From Rhodomicrobium sp. Az07 (GTDB taxonomy: Bacteria > Pseudomonadota > Alphaproteobacteria > Rhizobiales > Rhodomicrobiaceae), in contig NZ_JAHFZG010000001.1 in assembly GCF_018619475.1 (NCBI RefSeq), positions 1-64,000 on the forward strand: a DNA stretch of 64,000 nucleotides. Reading direction: 5' to 3'. Below the pieces are notes generated by a model. It was not told the DNA's origin. It was given only the letters and a program-made list of their open reading frames with translations, and made no database searches. This document shows, piece after piece, positions 6,918-15,499 of the stretch; positions within the stretch are counted from its first letter, which is position 1; the number at the start of each line of letters is the position of its first letter. The position numbers and the translations under genes are program-made.

Positions 6918-7148
6918 ATGAGCGATCACCCGCTCTCCGCAATCTCCGGCCTTCTCACTACCGTCGAAGCGGCGGCGTTCCTGCGCCTATCACCCCGCAC
7001 CCTCGAAGACATGCGCGTGACCGGCACCGGTCCGCGCTACTTCAAGCTCGGGCCGGGCAAGCGGTCAAAGGTCGTCTATCGCAAGGAAGACTTGGAAGCG
7101 TGGTTCACCCGGTTCGGGTTTAATTCGACGTCGGAGTATCGCGATTAA
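6918..7148 (+). CDS. AlpA/excisionase-family helix-turn-helix protein
   Basis: This 76-residue protein has the MerR-like winged-helix fold of the AlpA/HTH_17 excisionase family. Its key stretch is LLTTVEAAAFLRLSPRTLEDMRVTGTGPRYFKLG, then the wing VVYRKEDLEAWF. Members bind DNA as recombination directionality factors or as activators of integrase or transfer genes. An AGAGGA ribosome site lies upstream of ATG 6918. It stands about 0.9 kb inside the element from the tRNA boundary, a normal place for a recombination directionality factor, although no integrase gene is adjacent. The inverted repeat at 6882-6904 may be its target. Confidence 0.82.
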   Translation: MSDHPLSAISGLLTTVEAAAFLRLSPRTLEDMRVTGTGPRYFKLGPGKRSKVVYRKEDLEAWFTRFGFNSTSEYRD

Positions 7149-7170
7149 ATCTTACTGGGCCTGGAGACCA

Positions 7171-7932
7171 ATGCTCACGTTGCACGCCCAAAAAGCGAAT
7201 TTTTTAAGCCTCACAGAGAAGGACCTTGACCGGCCAATTTACCGGATAATGCCCGAAATTTTTGTTCTTGATATGTTCTCGCTTAACAAAAACACGCTCA
7301 CCCAGACACACAAATGGAAAGATAAGTTCGAGAACTTCCTCCTGAATGCCGGGGGAATTTTCGGCACAGCGGCTTTCGACTATGGTTTCAAAGATGCCTT
7401 CGTCGGGCAATGCTGGACGAGCCACAGCCGATCCGAAGCTATGTGGGGCATTTACGCAAATGACCCCAACCAACGATTTCTGCGAATTCGGTCAACCCCG
7501 CGAAGATTGCTGTGCGGCTTGGTCGCCGCTCGCCCGGAGGCATCCCAGGATAGGTGCTTTATCGGCAAGGTCCGATATGTGAGGGAGCGCACGCTTCGCG
7601 ACTTTCTTTACAACGACGGTGAACTTCAAATTTCGCCCGCTCGGTTCGCCCACTCACTCTTGCTGAAGCGTCCGGCTTTCAAACACGAGGGTGAGTTTCG
7701 TTTGCTCTATTTTGGGAACGCCGGTGATTACCAGGACGGCTTGTTCAGGTATGCCATCAATCCACACGAGCTAATCACTCAGATAATGGCAGACCCAAAC
7801 AGAGACCGGGAGCATTGGGTTAGGGATAAAGCTGGCATTCAAAATGCGACCAGATTTGCGGGAGAAATAAAGCGGTCGAAAATTTACGACCCGCCTGATT
7901 GGAAGCCGCCCGTCTATCACGCCTCTTATTAG
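7171..7932 (+). CDS. DUF2971-family protein
   Basis: The 253-residue product shows the DUF2971 pattern: IYRI near the N-terminus, then QCWTSHSRSEAMWGIYA, a GKVRYV strand, and the late LLLKRPAFKHEGEFRLLYF. The family's biochemical function is not established; members occur often in accessory and defence-rich DNA. ATG 7171 has GGAG upstream. It follows the HTH gene by 22 bases on the same strand and may be co-transcribed. Its codons are visibly more AT-rich (many AAA, TTT, AAT) than the flanking chromosome, which supports recent acquisition. It is the last gene before the tRNA-Thr attachment end, the usual place for element cargo. Confidence 0.7.
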   Translation: MLTLHAQKANFLSLTEKDLDRPIYRIMPEIFVLDMFSLNKNTLTQTHKWKDKFENFLLNAGGIFGTAAFDYGFKDAFVGQCWTSHSRSEAMWGIYANDPNQRFLRIRSTPRRLLCGLVAARPEASQDRCFIGKVRYVRERTLRDFLYNDGELQISPARFAHSLLLKRPAFKHEGEFRLLYFGNAGDYQDGLFRYAINPHELITQIMADPNRDREHWVRDKAGIQNATRFAGEIKRSKIYDPPDWKPPVYHASY

Positions 7933-8025
7933 GAGGGGGGAAGAGGCGCGTTGGAGCGGTGCATGGGTTGGTAGGCTGGTGGTAGGTTGCCCCGATTTCA
8001 GACGAGTCAATTTTGGGCTAAGTAA

Positions 8026-8047
8026 TGGTGCCGCTTGCGTGACTCGA
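8026..8047. other. Putative attachment end of the element (tRNA-Thr 3' part)
   Basis: Integrative elements commonly recombine in the T-loop-to-CCA part of a tRNA gene and regenerate it. Here the accessory DNA lies exactly on the 3' side of tRNA-Thr. The matching direct repeat at the other end would be left of the window, so the core length cannot be defined. Confidence 0.35.
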
Positions 8048-8101
8048 ACACGCGACCCCCTCATTACGAATGAGGTGCTCTACCGGCTGAGCTAAAGCGG
8101 C
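8026..8101 (-). tRNA. tRNA-Thr (anticodon CGU)
   Basis: Read on the minus strand, this is a full cloverleaf: acceptor GCCGCTT pairing with AAGCGGC, D arm around GCTCAGCCGGTAGAGC, and anticodon stem CCTCA/TGAGG with loop TTCGTAA (anticodon CGT). It has the T arm GCGTG-TTCGAGT-CACGC and an encoded CCA end. Its 3' end faces the mobile element on the left, so it is the likely integration target. Confidence 0.96.
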
Positions 8102-8373
8102 GATGCGGGCAAACCCGCGTGACAATGCATAGCAACGGACTACTCTCGGTGCAAGTCCGCTCTGAAACATATTTCGGGCAAACGTCCCAAGGGAAGCTTT
8201 GCATCGCACCACGATCACGACAACGCTCAACGACGACAACCGAGCCGGGACACACAGGGCGCGGGTCCTCAGGCGAGCAGCCAGAAACGCACGTAACGCC
8301 GGGCTTGCCTCATCTTCAACACACAGGCAGCCCCGCGCCCTGACGGGCGGTCGATCCAAGCGATCGCCCCCTC

Positions 8374-9951
8374 TCAGCGGCGGCGGAATCGGTCGACCGG
8401 AGTCGTAACCTCTTCGGCTTCCACGGTCGCCTCTGACGTCGGGACGAGAGCGTTGGACGTCCCCGTATCGTTGGCGGGCGTCGGCGCCGTCTTGGCCGCG
8501 TCGGACGCCTCCTTGCCGACCGGAGACGCAACCACATCCACCGGCTCGTTTGAACGGCCGGACAAGCCCTTGGCCTTTGCATAGGAGTCCGGCAAGGATT
8601 CACCTTCGAGCGATACCACGTCGAGAGCTGAAATCTCCGCGGCGAAGTCCTCCGGGTTTGCTGTGGCGCTGGCGGGCGGGGTCTTCCACTCGAAACTGCC
8701 AAGCGCACCGGTCGACGGCGAAATCGGCTGCCATTCGGCGGAAACGGTGCCATCCGCCGCAACCCAGACCGGGTCCGGAGCGCCGCGCGCCGCCTTTGCC
8801 AGCCATTCGCGCGCACGGCCCGAATCGCGATTCTGCCCGGCCTCGATGCGCGCCATCAGGCGACAGACGCGCGCGGGTGGATTGTTCGCGAGATAGGGTT
8901 CGAGCGCAAGCCGCGCCGTCTTCCATTCCTGCGCGTCGATGGCGGCAACAGCCACGGCGACCGCTCCTTCGAGCGTCTGCGACCCCGCTGCAACGAGCGA
9001 CTTCACCCGGGCGAGGCGGTCGCGAGGCGAGTCGCCGCGCCGCGCATGGGCAAAGGTCAGCGCGATCTCGGGATGCTGCGTCGAACGCCACGCCTGCGTG
9101 AGAATTTTGGTCGCGCGCGATGTCTGGCCCTGCGTGGTGAGGATGCGGCCCGCCACCACGGCGGCGGGGATCAGCGTCGGCGACAGGTCGAAAGCTTCCG
9201 ACGCATAGGCGAGCGCCTTGCCGGGCTGCGAATCCTCCAGCTCGATGGCGAGCTGCGTGAGAAGCAGCGAACGGCGCCGGTCGGCTTCCGGCTTGCCGAG
9301 ATGGCGATGTTCCTTCGCGATCTGCAACGTCTTCAGCGCGGACCGCCAATCGCCCTCACGGGTCTGGATCTCGAAAAGCGCGCTCGAAGACCAGGCCAAC
9401 GCGGGGTTCGCGGTCAGCGCGCGCTCGGCAAACTGCTTGGCAGCCTCGTTCTGGTTCGCCTTCTTCGCTTCCATATAAAGACCGCGAAGACCAAGTTCGG
9501 CCATCTCGGGCTTTTCGAGCATGCGCTCGAACGCCTGGCGCGACGCAATCGAATCCTCGTTCAACTGCGCCGACTGCGCCTGAAGCAGAAGGGCGAGCGG
9601 CTCGTTCGGCACAGTGCGCCTCGCGATGGCATCCGCCTTGAGCGCGGCAGACTTGTCGCCCGCTCCAGCCGCGAAAATCCCGCGGCGCACGGCGTCCTGG
9701 CCTACGCGCTGGCGGCGGCGCTCAACCCTGCCGCGAAACTTCTTCGGGCCGGTCCAGGTGAGGAGGCCGAGCCACCCCAGAAGGAAGACGATAACAAAGG
9801 CCAGCAGCAGAGCCACCGCGCCGATGAAGACGCTCGTCTGGATGTCATAGCCGAGCCACTGGATGGTGACGTTACCCGGCCGGTCGGCGATCCAGGCAAA
9901 CCCGACAGCGACAAGGACGATGAGCACGAAATAGCCGATGAGGCGGGTCAT
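8374..9951 (-). CDS. hemY: HemY-domain TPR membrane protein
   Basis: This 525-residue protein starts with the HemY N-terminal signature: two membrane helices (LIGYFVLIVLVAVGFAWIADRPG and FIGAVALLLAFVIVFLLGWLGLL), with the RPGNVTIQWLGYDI loop between them. Tetratricopeptide-like helices follow (ALLLQAQSAQLNEDSIASRQAFERML onward), then a low-complexity acidic tail ending VDRFRRR. The protein is anchored in the inner membrane and is linked to heme synthesis by gene position, but its exact role is unclear; it is not the protoporphyrinogen oxidase that shares the name. It is last in the leftward series hemC-hemD-mic60-hemY, 47 bases after mic60, and was probably co-transcribed. Confidence 0.9.
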   Translation of the reverse strand: MTRLIGYFVLIVLVAVGFAWIADRPGNVTIQWLGYDIQTSVFIGAVALLLAFVIVFLLGWLGLLTWTGPKKFRGRVERRRQRVGQDAVRRGIFAAGAGDKSAALKADAIARRTVPNEPLALLLQAQSAQLNEDSIASRQAFERMLEKPEMAELGLRGLYMEAKKANQNEAAKQFAERALTANPALAWSSSALFEIQTREGDWRSALKTLQIAKEHRHLGKPEADRRRSLLLTQLAIELEDSQPGKALAYASEAFDLSPTLIPAAVVAGRILTTQGQTSRATKILTQAWRSTQHPEIALTFAHARRGDSPRDRLARVKSLVAAGSQTLEGAVAVAVAAIDAQEWKTARLALEPYLANNPPARVCRLMARIEAGQNRDSGRAREWLAKAARGAPDPVWVAADGTVSAEWQPISPSTGALGSFEWKTPPASATANPEDFAAEISALDVVSLEGESLPDSYAKAKGLSGRSNEPVDVVASPVGKEASDAAKTAPTPANDTGTSNALVPTSEATVEAEEVTTPVDRFRRR

Positions 9952-9998
9952 GACTTAAGTTCCAAAGTTAGCGAGTTCGCGCTTGGTTGCCGATTTCT

Positions 9999-11099
9999 TC
10001 AGTTCTGGACGGCCTGCGGCTTTGTCAGAGATGCGATTAGCTGCTGATCGGTATTCTTCACGGCTTCGTCGGCGGCCACTCGGGCTTTCACCTGCTCAAG
10101 CCATGCGCCGATTTCGTCCTTCGCCGTAGCGGGCAGCGTGTCGGCGGCCGCAAGGGCTCCCGCGGCATTCCCAGCCTTCAGCGCGGACGAAACCCGTCCG
10201 AGGATGGCCTCGACCGTATCGCCATCATCGCCGGACGGCTTGACCTGAACCGCAGAGCGCGCGCGCGCCATGACCTGGCCCACGACGCTGTCCGGCGACT
10301 GCTTCTGATAATGACGCTGGATTGCCACGCGAGCCGCAGCCTCGAAACTCGTCCGCAGCGCGGCGATGGAGGGCACGCCCTTTTCCTTGTAGGCCGCGAG
10401 ATCCGACACCGGAAGTTTCTCAGGCGACAGATTTTCGATGGCCGTCAGTTCTTCGGCGAAGGGCCGCCCATCGGCGACAGCGCGCTTGAAGTTCGAGAGA
10501 GCAAGCGAAAGCGCGGCATTGCGGGCGTCCGCGCGCCGTTCGCCAAGGCCGCGTTCGAGACCCGTGATACGATCCCCGATGGGCGCGATCTGGTCCGCGA
10601 CAGCCGCCGCCACAACTTCCTTGCTTGGCTCGATGCCGGGCTTCTGCTCCACGGCTTCGATGCGCTGGATCAGCGATTGCAGGGAAGCGCTCGAATCGGC
10701 GCCGGTCTTTTCGATGGCATCGAGGCGGTTGTTGATCTCGGTCAGATCGACGGGCGGAGCCGCCGCAGCCGGGCTCGCTTCCGCCGCCGCGACGGGGCGC
10801 GCGCGCACGGCGTCGCCGAGTTGTGTCGTCCGCTGCTGGAGGTCGGCGATCTGTCGGCGCGCTTCCGCGTCCGTGCCGCTGCTCGTGTCGGTCGCCACTG
10901 CGAAATACACCGCGCCAGCGCCGACAACGCCGCCAACGAGGCCCGCCGTCAACGCCGTCAGAAAGCCGCCGCCTGAACGTTTCGGCGCCTGCTCGATGAT
11001 CTGCGGTTTCGGCCGGGGCGAAGTATCGGCGGCCGCCGTTGCGGACTTGGCCTTTTCGCCATCGATGATAGTCGGTCTCGGTTTCTTGTCTTCGGGCAT
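9999..11099 (-). CDS. Bacterial Mic60/mitofilin-like inner membrane protein (COG4223)
   Basis: The 366-residue product has a short charged N-terminus and one membrane helix (FLTALTAGLVGGVVGAGAVYFAV). A long periplasmic coiled-coil region follows (ARRQIADLQQRTTQLGDAVRA, ERGLGERRADARNAALSLALSNFKRAV), and then a mitofilin-type C-terminal region. Alphaproteobacterial homologues of mitochondrial Mic60 have this architecture and this place between hemD and hemY, and are linked to envelope contact sites or inner-membrane curvature. The identification rests on architecture and synteny, since coiled-coil sequence alone is weak evidence. It follows hemD by 77 bases on the same strand. Confidence 0.8.
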   Translation of the reverse strand: MPEDKKPRPTIIDGEKAKSATAAADTSPRPKPQIIEQAPKRSGGGFLTALTAGLVGGVVGAGAVYFAVATDTSSGTDAEARRQIADLQQRTTQLGDAVRARPVAAAEASPAAAAPPVDLTEINNRLDAIEKTGADSSASLQSLIQRIEAVEQKPGIEPSKEVVAAAVADQIAPIGDRITGLERGLGERRADARNAALSLALSNFKRAVADGRPFAEELTAIENLSPEKLPVSDLAAYKEKGVPSIAALRTSFEAAARVAIQRHYQKQSPDSVVGQVMARARSAVQVKPSGDDGDTVEAILGRVSSALKAGNAAGALAAADTLPATAKDEIGAWLEQVKARVAADEAVKNTDQQLIASLTKPQAVQN

Positions 11100-11176
11100 C
11101 GTCGGACCAGCCTATTTATCTTTTTTGCAAACGCCATCTTCCACAGGATCGTGGTTTCGGAAGGGCACGGTTGCGC

Positions 11177-11884
11177 CTAACGTACAAGGTCCAGAAGAGC
11201 CTTGCGATTCGGCCTTTCGGATATGTAAACGCGACAAGGTTCGAGCGTTCGAAGTTGCTGCGCCACAGTTTCCGATATGCAAAAATACACCATTTTTTTA
11301 GCGCATTCGGCCAATCGGTGCCTGTGACATAATGAAACGTATATTTCCGCAGTCCGCGGCGAGAGCAGCGTCACGCCGTCGAGCGTGCCGCGTTCGATCA
11401 TCTCGGCGATCTCGGGAGTGAACGCCTCGGCAGCTTCCATGACATAAACCGCCAGCGACCGCGACGGCATGCCGTGGCGGATCAGTTCTCCGACGATGTC
11501 GAACGAAAGATGTTCACCCGCAACGTGGATGAAGCGCGTACCGGGCGCTGCCATGGCGATGATCGCAGCGGCGAGTTTTTCGCCGGTGTCTTCGACAGCG
11601 AGTGGCTTTTGAAGGCCGCAATGTCGGGCGCGCCGCGCGGTCGCGTCGCCGACGCAGTAAATCGGGAAGCGGGCCAACCCACCGATTGCGCCAACCTGTT
11701 CCAGCGCACGCAGCGTGTTCCCGCTCGTGACGATGAGCGCGTCCGTATCTTCAAGCTCCGACGCGTCGAAATCGAGCATGCGAAGTTCGATGAGCGGCTG
11801 AAGCACGGGCTCGTGCCCAAGCTCCCGCAATTCATCCGCGAACGGCGTGGCGTCCTGCTCCGCTCTCGTTACCAGCAAACGCAT
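11177..11884 (-). CDS. hemD: Uroporphyrinogen-III synthase
   Basis: This enzyme closes hydroxymethylbilane to uroporphyrinogen III with inversion of ring D, the branch point to heme, cobalamin and chlorophylls. The 235-residue product begins MRLLVTRAEQDATPFADELRELGHEPVLQPLIEL, the normal start for the family. An in-frame upstream start at 11932 would add 16 unlikely residues. DALIVTSGNTLRAL, IYCVGDATARRAR and VTLLSPRTAEIY are the motifs lining the inter-domain cleft. It lies 160 bases downstream of hemC and upstream of mic60 on the same strand. Sequence identity in HemD is generally low, but context makes the call firm. Confidence 0.92.
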   Translation of the reverse strand: MRLLVTRAEQDATPFADELRELGHEPVLQPLIELRMLDFDASELEDTDALIVTSGNTLRALEQVGAIGGLARFPIYCVGDATARRARHCGLQKPLAVEDTGEKLAAAIIAMAAPGTRFIHVAGEHLSFDIVGELIRHGMPSRSLAVYVMEAAEAFTPEIAEMIERGTLDGVTLLSPRTAEIYVSLCHRHRLAECAKKMVYFCISETVAQQLRTLEPCRVYISERPNRKALLDLVR

Positions 11885-12044
11885 TCCGCCTCCGCCGTCG
11901 CATGAACTTCGCCCGATGCAGTGAACCGACATCGCATCACCTTCGCCGGTGCATATCAGATCTCTGTCCCAGGCACTGCATTATTCAATTAGAGCACAGG
12001 GCGCAGAAGCCGCGAAATGCGGCGTCCGCGTGGCGCAAGATGGG

Positions 12045-12986
12045 TCAGGCCGCCGGGGGGAACACATCCTTGCCACCCCGGGCGTAAAGCTCCTTGGCGG
12101 CGTCCTTGCCCATGGCGGCCGCGTCGTTTGCGCTGCCTTCGCGGGTCGTTTCGTAGATGCGTGCGCCGTCAGGCGTGAGGATCGCGCCCTTGAACGACAC
12201 CTTGCCGTGGCCGTCGTAACGGGCCAGCGCGGCGATGGGCGTGCGGCAGGAACCGTCGAGTTCGCTGAGGAAGGCGCGCTCGGCATCGATGGCGTAGCCG
12301 GTCGCTTCGTCATGCAGCGCCATGATGAGTTCGCGCGTCACCTGATCGTTCGAGCGGATCTCGATGCCGATGGCGCCTTGCGCGGGCGCAGGCAGCATTT
12401 CCTCCACCGGGATATGCGCCGTGATGCGGTCCGAAAGGCCGAGCCTGTTCAAGCCGGCTGACGCCAGCAGCGTCGCGTCCGCCACGCCGTCTTCGAGCTT
12501 CTTGAGCCGCGACTGGACGTTGCCGCGAAAAAGCACCGTCTTCAGATCCGGGCGCTTGTTCTTGATGAAGGCTTCGCGGCGAATGGAGGCCGTGCCGATG
12601 ACGGCGCCTTCCGGCATGTCTGCAAGCGATTTCGCCTTGTTGGAGATGAACGCGTCGCGCACATCCTCGCGCGGAAGATTGCAGACGATCTCAAGACCGT
12701 CCGGCAAAAAAGCCTGCACGTCCTTCATCGAATGAACGGCGATGTCGATCTGATCGGCGAATAACGCCTCTTCGAGTTCCTTGGTGAAAAGCCCCTTGCC
12801 GCCAACCAGAGACAGGGCTTTGTCGAGGATCTTGTCGCCTGTCGTCTTGATGACGACGCGCTCGAATTTAACCTCGTCGCCATAGATCGCGGCCAGGCGG
12901 TTCTGTACTTCGGTAGCTTGCGCCAAAGCCAGCGCACTGCCACGTGTACCAATGCGAATTTGCCTTGCGTCTGAGTGATTTTTCAT
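12045..12986 (-). CDS. hemC: Porphobilinogen deaminase (hydroxymethylbilane synthase)
   Basis: This 313-residue enzyme polymerises four porphobilinogens into hydroxymethylbilane. Conserved parts are IRIGTRGSALALAQ (residues 11-24), KGLFTKELEEAL, DIAVHSMKDV, GTASIRREA, and the LDGSCRTPIAA segment whose Cys247 carries the dipyrromethane cofactor. It is first of the leftward hemC-hemD-mic60-hemY set and divergent from tsaD, with 122 bases between the starts, an arrangement seen widely in Alphaproteobacteria. Length is normal for the family. Confidence 0.97.
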   Translation of the reverse strand: MKNHSDARQIRIGTRGSALALAQATEVQNRLAAIYGDEVKFERVVIKTTGDKILDKALSLVGGKGLFTKELEEALFADQIDIAVHSMKDVQAFLPDGLEIVCNLPREDVRDAFISNKAKSLADMPEGAVIGTASIRREAFIKNKRPDLKTVLFRGNVQSRLKKLEDGVADATLLASAGLNRLGLSDRITAHIPVEEMLPAPAQGAIGIEIRSNDQVTRELIMALHDEATGYAIDAERAFLSELDGSCRTPIAALARYDGHGKVSFKGAILTPDGARIYETTREGSANDAAAMGKDAAKELYARGGKDVFPPAA

Positions 12987-13108
12987 GGTTGTGTTGACTT
13001 AGGTTGTAGGGGTGCGTCCGACTTCTTGAGGATGCAGAGGATTGGGACACTAAGCATATCGCAGCCGCAAGGTACAGCACTAAAGCAAGACGGAATTAGA
13101 CACGGATC

Positions 13109-14239
13109 ATGCAGCAACGCGCGAGCACCGGAGCAACTATGGAGCCGGGGGCGACAAAAGACCGCGAGTTGACAGTGTTGGGAATCGAGACGAGTTGCGA
13201 TGAAACAGCGGCTGCTATTGTCCGGCGCGGCCCTTTCGGCAACGGCACACTTCTCTCGTCTATCATACGGTCGCAATTCCAGGATCACGAGGCCTATGGC
13301 GGCGTCGTGCCGGAAATTGCCGCGCGCGCGCATGTGCAGGTGGTCGACAGCATCGTCGAGGCGGCGCTGAGAGAGGCGCAACTCGACTTCGGCGACATCG
13401 ACGGCGTGGCCGCGACGGCCGGGCCCGGGCTGATCGGCGGCGTCCTCGTGGGCCTCGTCACGGCGAAGGCCATTGCGCTCGTGCATAACGTGCCGCTCGC
13501 CGCGGTGAACCATCTCGAAGGCCACGCGCTGACGGTCGGCCTCACGGAAGGACTTCGCCCGCCATACCTTTTGTTGCTGGTTTCCGGCGGTCACACGGAA
13601 TTTCTGAAGGTTGGCGGCCCGTTCCAGTACGAGAAGCTCGGCGGCACCATCGACGACGCCCTCGGCGAAGCGTTCGACAAGGTCGCGAAGATGCTCGGCC
13701 TCGGCTTTCCCGGCGGTCCCGCCGTGGAGCGCACAGCCGCCAGCGGCGATCCCTATCGCTTCGATCTGCCGAGACCGCTCGCGGGCCGGACCCGCCCCGA
13801 CTTCTCCTTTTCGGGCCTCAAGACGGCCGTTCGTCAGGTCGCACTAATGCACGCGCCGGTGTCGAGGCAAGTCGCCGCCGATCTCTGCGCATCGTTCCAG
13901 AGAGCAGCCGCCGACGTGGTGCGGGACAGGCTTCGCGCGGCCATGACGATCTATGAAGCGTCCGGCTTGCCGAGGCGGCTCGTGGTCGCGGGCGGCGTCG
14001 CCTCCAACCGCATGCTGCGAGCAGCCCTGCTGAAAGAATGCGAGGCGTCCGATTATACGTTCCACGCGCCGCCGCCGGGGCTCTGCACCGACAATGCGGC
14101 AATGATCGCCTGGGCGGGCGCGAATCGTATCGCGGCCGGGTTCGTCGACGGCCTCGACGTTGCGGCTCGCGCGCGCTGGCCGATTTCCGAAGTATCTGTT
14201 TCGGTCGAGGCGGTGAAGGAGCTTTCCGCGGCGGAATGA
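13109..14239 (+). CDS. tsaD: tRNA N6-adenosine threonylcarbamoyltransferase
   Basis: TsaD transfers the threonylcarbamoyl group to A37 of ANN-decoding tRNAs, forming t6A together with TsaB and TsaE. The protein (376 residues from ATG 13109; ATG 13139 is an alternative) contains VLGIETSCDETAAAIV. It also has the metal-binding HLEGHALT, LVSGGHTEFL, the ASKH-fold stretch GGTIDDALGEAFDKVAKMLGLGFPGGP and VVAGGVASNRMLR. It is divergent from hemC and followed after 117 bases by gpsA on the same strand. Confidence 0.96.
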   Translation: MQQRASTGATMEPGATKDRELTVLGIETSCDETAAAIVRRGPFGNGTLLSSIIRSQFQDHEAYGGVVPEIAARAHVQVVDSIVEAALREAQLDFGDIDGVAATAGPGLIGGVLVGLVTAKAIALVHNVPLAAVNHLEGHALTVGLTEGLRPPYLLLLVSGGHTEFLKVGGPFQYEKLGGTIDDALGEAFDKVAKMLGLGFPGGPAVERTAASGDPYRFDLPRPLAGRTRPDFSFSGLKTAVRQVALMHAPVSRQVAADLCASFQRAAADVVRDRLRAAMTIYEASGLPRRLVVAGGVASNRMLRAALLKECEASDYTFHAPPPGLCTDNAAMIAWAGANRIAAGFVDGLDVAARARWPISEVSVSVEAVKELSAAE

Positions 14240-14356
14240 CCCTGACCGGGTCTGCGGGTTGCGCGGTCGCCACCGCCCCGCTACCACAGCCGCCGGGATC
14301 GACATCGCCCGCCGCCGCATGTCGGACGGGCATTTTTTTGAAAGGGCGGCTCCGTC

Positions 14357-15397
14357 ATGGTCACGAACACCTCCGGCGAGGCGACACGCCTGCAACATAT
14401 CGGGGTCATCGGTGGCGGCGCATGGGGAACCGCGCTTGCGCAATCCGCCTGCCGCGCGGAACGCAAGGTCACGCTCTGGGCCTATGAGTTCGAGACGGTC
14501 GCCGAGATCAACGACCACCGCACGAACCGCGTCTATCTGCCGGGCGTCGCGCTCGATCCACGCATTCGCGCGACAGCCAAGGCGAAGGACGTCGCGGCGG
14601 CCGACGCTCTTCTTTTCGTTGCGCCGTCCCAGTTTTCGCGCGCCGTCGCCAGCGAGATCGCGCCGTATCTTCGAAGCGGCACGCCCGTCGTGATCTGCAC
14701 CAAAGGCGTGGAGAACGGCTCGAACGCGTTCATGAGCGAGGTGGTGAGCGAGGTTCTGCCCGGCGCGAAAATCGCGGTTCTCTCCGGTCCGAGCTTCGCG
14801 GGCGAGGTGGCGCGCAACCTGCCCACGGCGCTGACGCTCGCCTGCGCGGACGAGGCGCTCGGCGCGGAACTGACAGCGGCCCTCGCGCATCGCACCTTCC
14901 GCCTTTACTGGACCGACGACGTGACGGCGGCGCAGGTGGGCGGGGCGGTGAAGAACGTGCTGGCGATCGCCGCAGGGATCGTGGAAGGCCGAAAGTTCGG
15001 GTCGAACGCTCACGCGGCCATGGTCACGCGCGGTTTCGCGGAGCTCGTGCGGCTCGGACGCGCGCTCGGTGGACGTTTCGAAACGCTGACCGGGCTTTCC
15101 GGCCTCGGCGATCTCATCCTGACCGCATCGAGCGTTCAGTCGCGTAACATGTCGCTCGGGTTGGCGCTTGGGCAGGGCCGCATGCTGTCCGAGATTCTCG
15201 GCCAGCGGAAGTCCGTCTCCGAGGGCGTGCATTCGGCGGGTGCGGTTGTCGCGCTGGCGGCCAAGCACGGCGTCGAGATGCCGATCTGCGAGGCCGTCCA
15301 CAGCATCGTCAAGGGTGAGACAAGCGTCGACGACGCCATTGACGCGCTGCTGTCCCGCCCGCTGCGAGCCGAGGTGGATTTTCCGCCCGCTTCGTGA
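14357..15397 (+). CDS. gpsA: Glycerol-3-phosphate dehydrogenase [NAD(P)+]
   Basis: This 346-residue cytoplasmic enzyme reduces dihydroxyacetone phosphate to sn-glycerol 3-phosphate for phospholipid synthesis. It has the Rossmann motif [13 protein letters not shown], then [33 protein letters not shown] and the catalytic region [18 protein letters not shown] with its lysine. [15 protein letters not shown] and the C-terminal helices follow. It sits downstream of tsaD on the same strand and may share its transcript. Length and motifs are complete. Confidence 0.96.
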   Translation: MVTNTSGEATRLQHIGVIGGGAWGTALAQSACRAERKVTLWAYEFETVAEINDHRTNRVYLPGVALDPRIRATAKAKDVAAADALLFVAPSQFSRAVASEIAPYLRSGTPVVICTKGVENGSNAFMSEVVSEVLPGAKIAVLSGPSFAGEVARNLPTALTLACADEALGAELTAALAHRTFRLYWTDDVTAAQVGGAVKNVLAIAAGIVEGRKFGSNAHAAMVTRGFAELVRLGRALGGRFETLTGLSGLGDLILTASSVQSRNMSLGLALGQGRMLSEILGQRKSVSEGVHSAGAVVALAAKHGVEMPICEAVHSIVKGETSVDDAIDALLSRPLRAEVDFPPAS

Positions 15398-15456
15398 TGT
15401 GACGCGCGCGCCGTTGCGGCTTGCCGCGCGTCCTTCGTCCGTCGAAAGAAACGCAA

Positions 15457-15480
15457 CAAAAAAGGAGGCCGAGCCTCCTT
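15457..15480 (-). terminator. Rho-independent terminator after the PRC-barrel gene
   Basis: AAGGAGGC (15462-15469) and GCCTCCTT (15473-15480) form an 8-bp stem with loop CGA. On the minus strand the stem is followed by a run of six to seven T. It begins 20 bases past the PRC-barrel gene stop. The stem could also stop gpsA transcripts from the other side. Confidence 0.8.
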
Positions 15481-15499
15481 CCTTGCATATTTTTGACCG

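Noticed and set aside
7545-7556. Minus-strand CACCTATCCTGG, a long match to the IncP nick region
   Set aside because: It lies inside the DUF2971 coding sequence, away from mobC, with no repeats or hairpins around it; a chance match is more likely.
8026-8038. Similarity of the tRNA end TGGTGCCGCTTGC to the GGTGCCANGCTTG repeats
   Set aside because: Two bases must be deleted to align them; the tRNA sequence is fixed by its own structure, so I treat it as coincidence.
9046-10047. Plus-strand open frame opposite hemY
   Set aside because: Antisense shadow of hemY with no start signal or recognisable protein.
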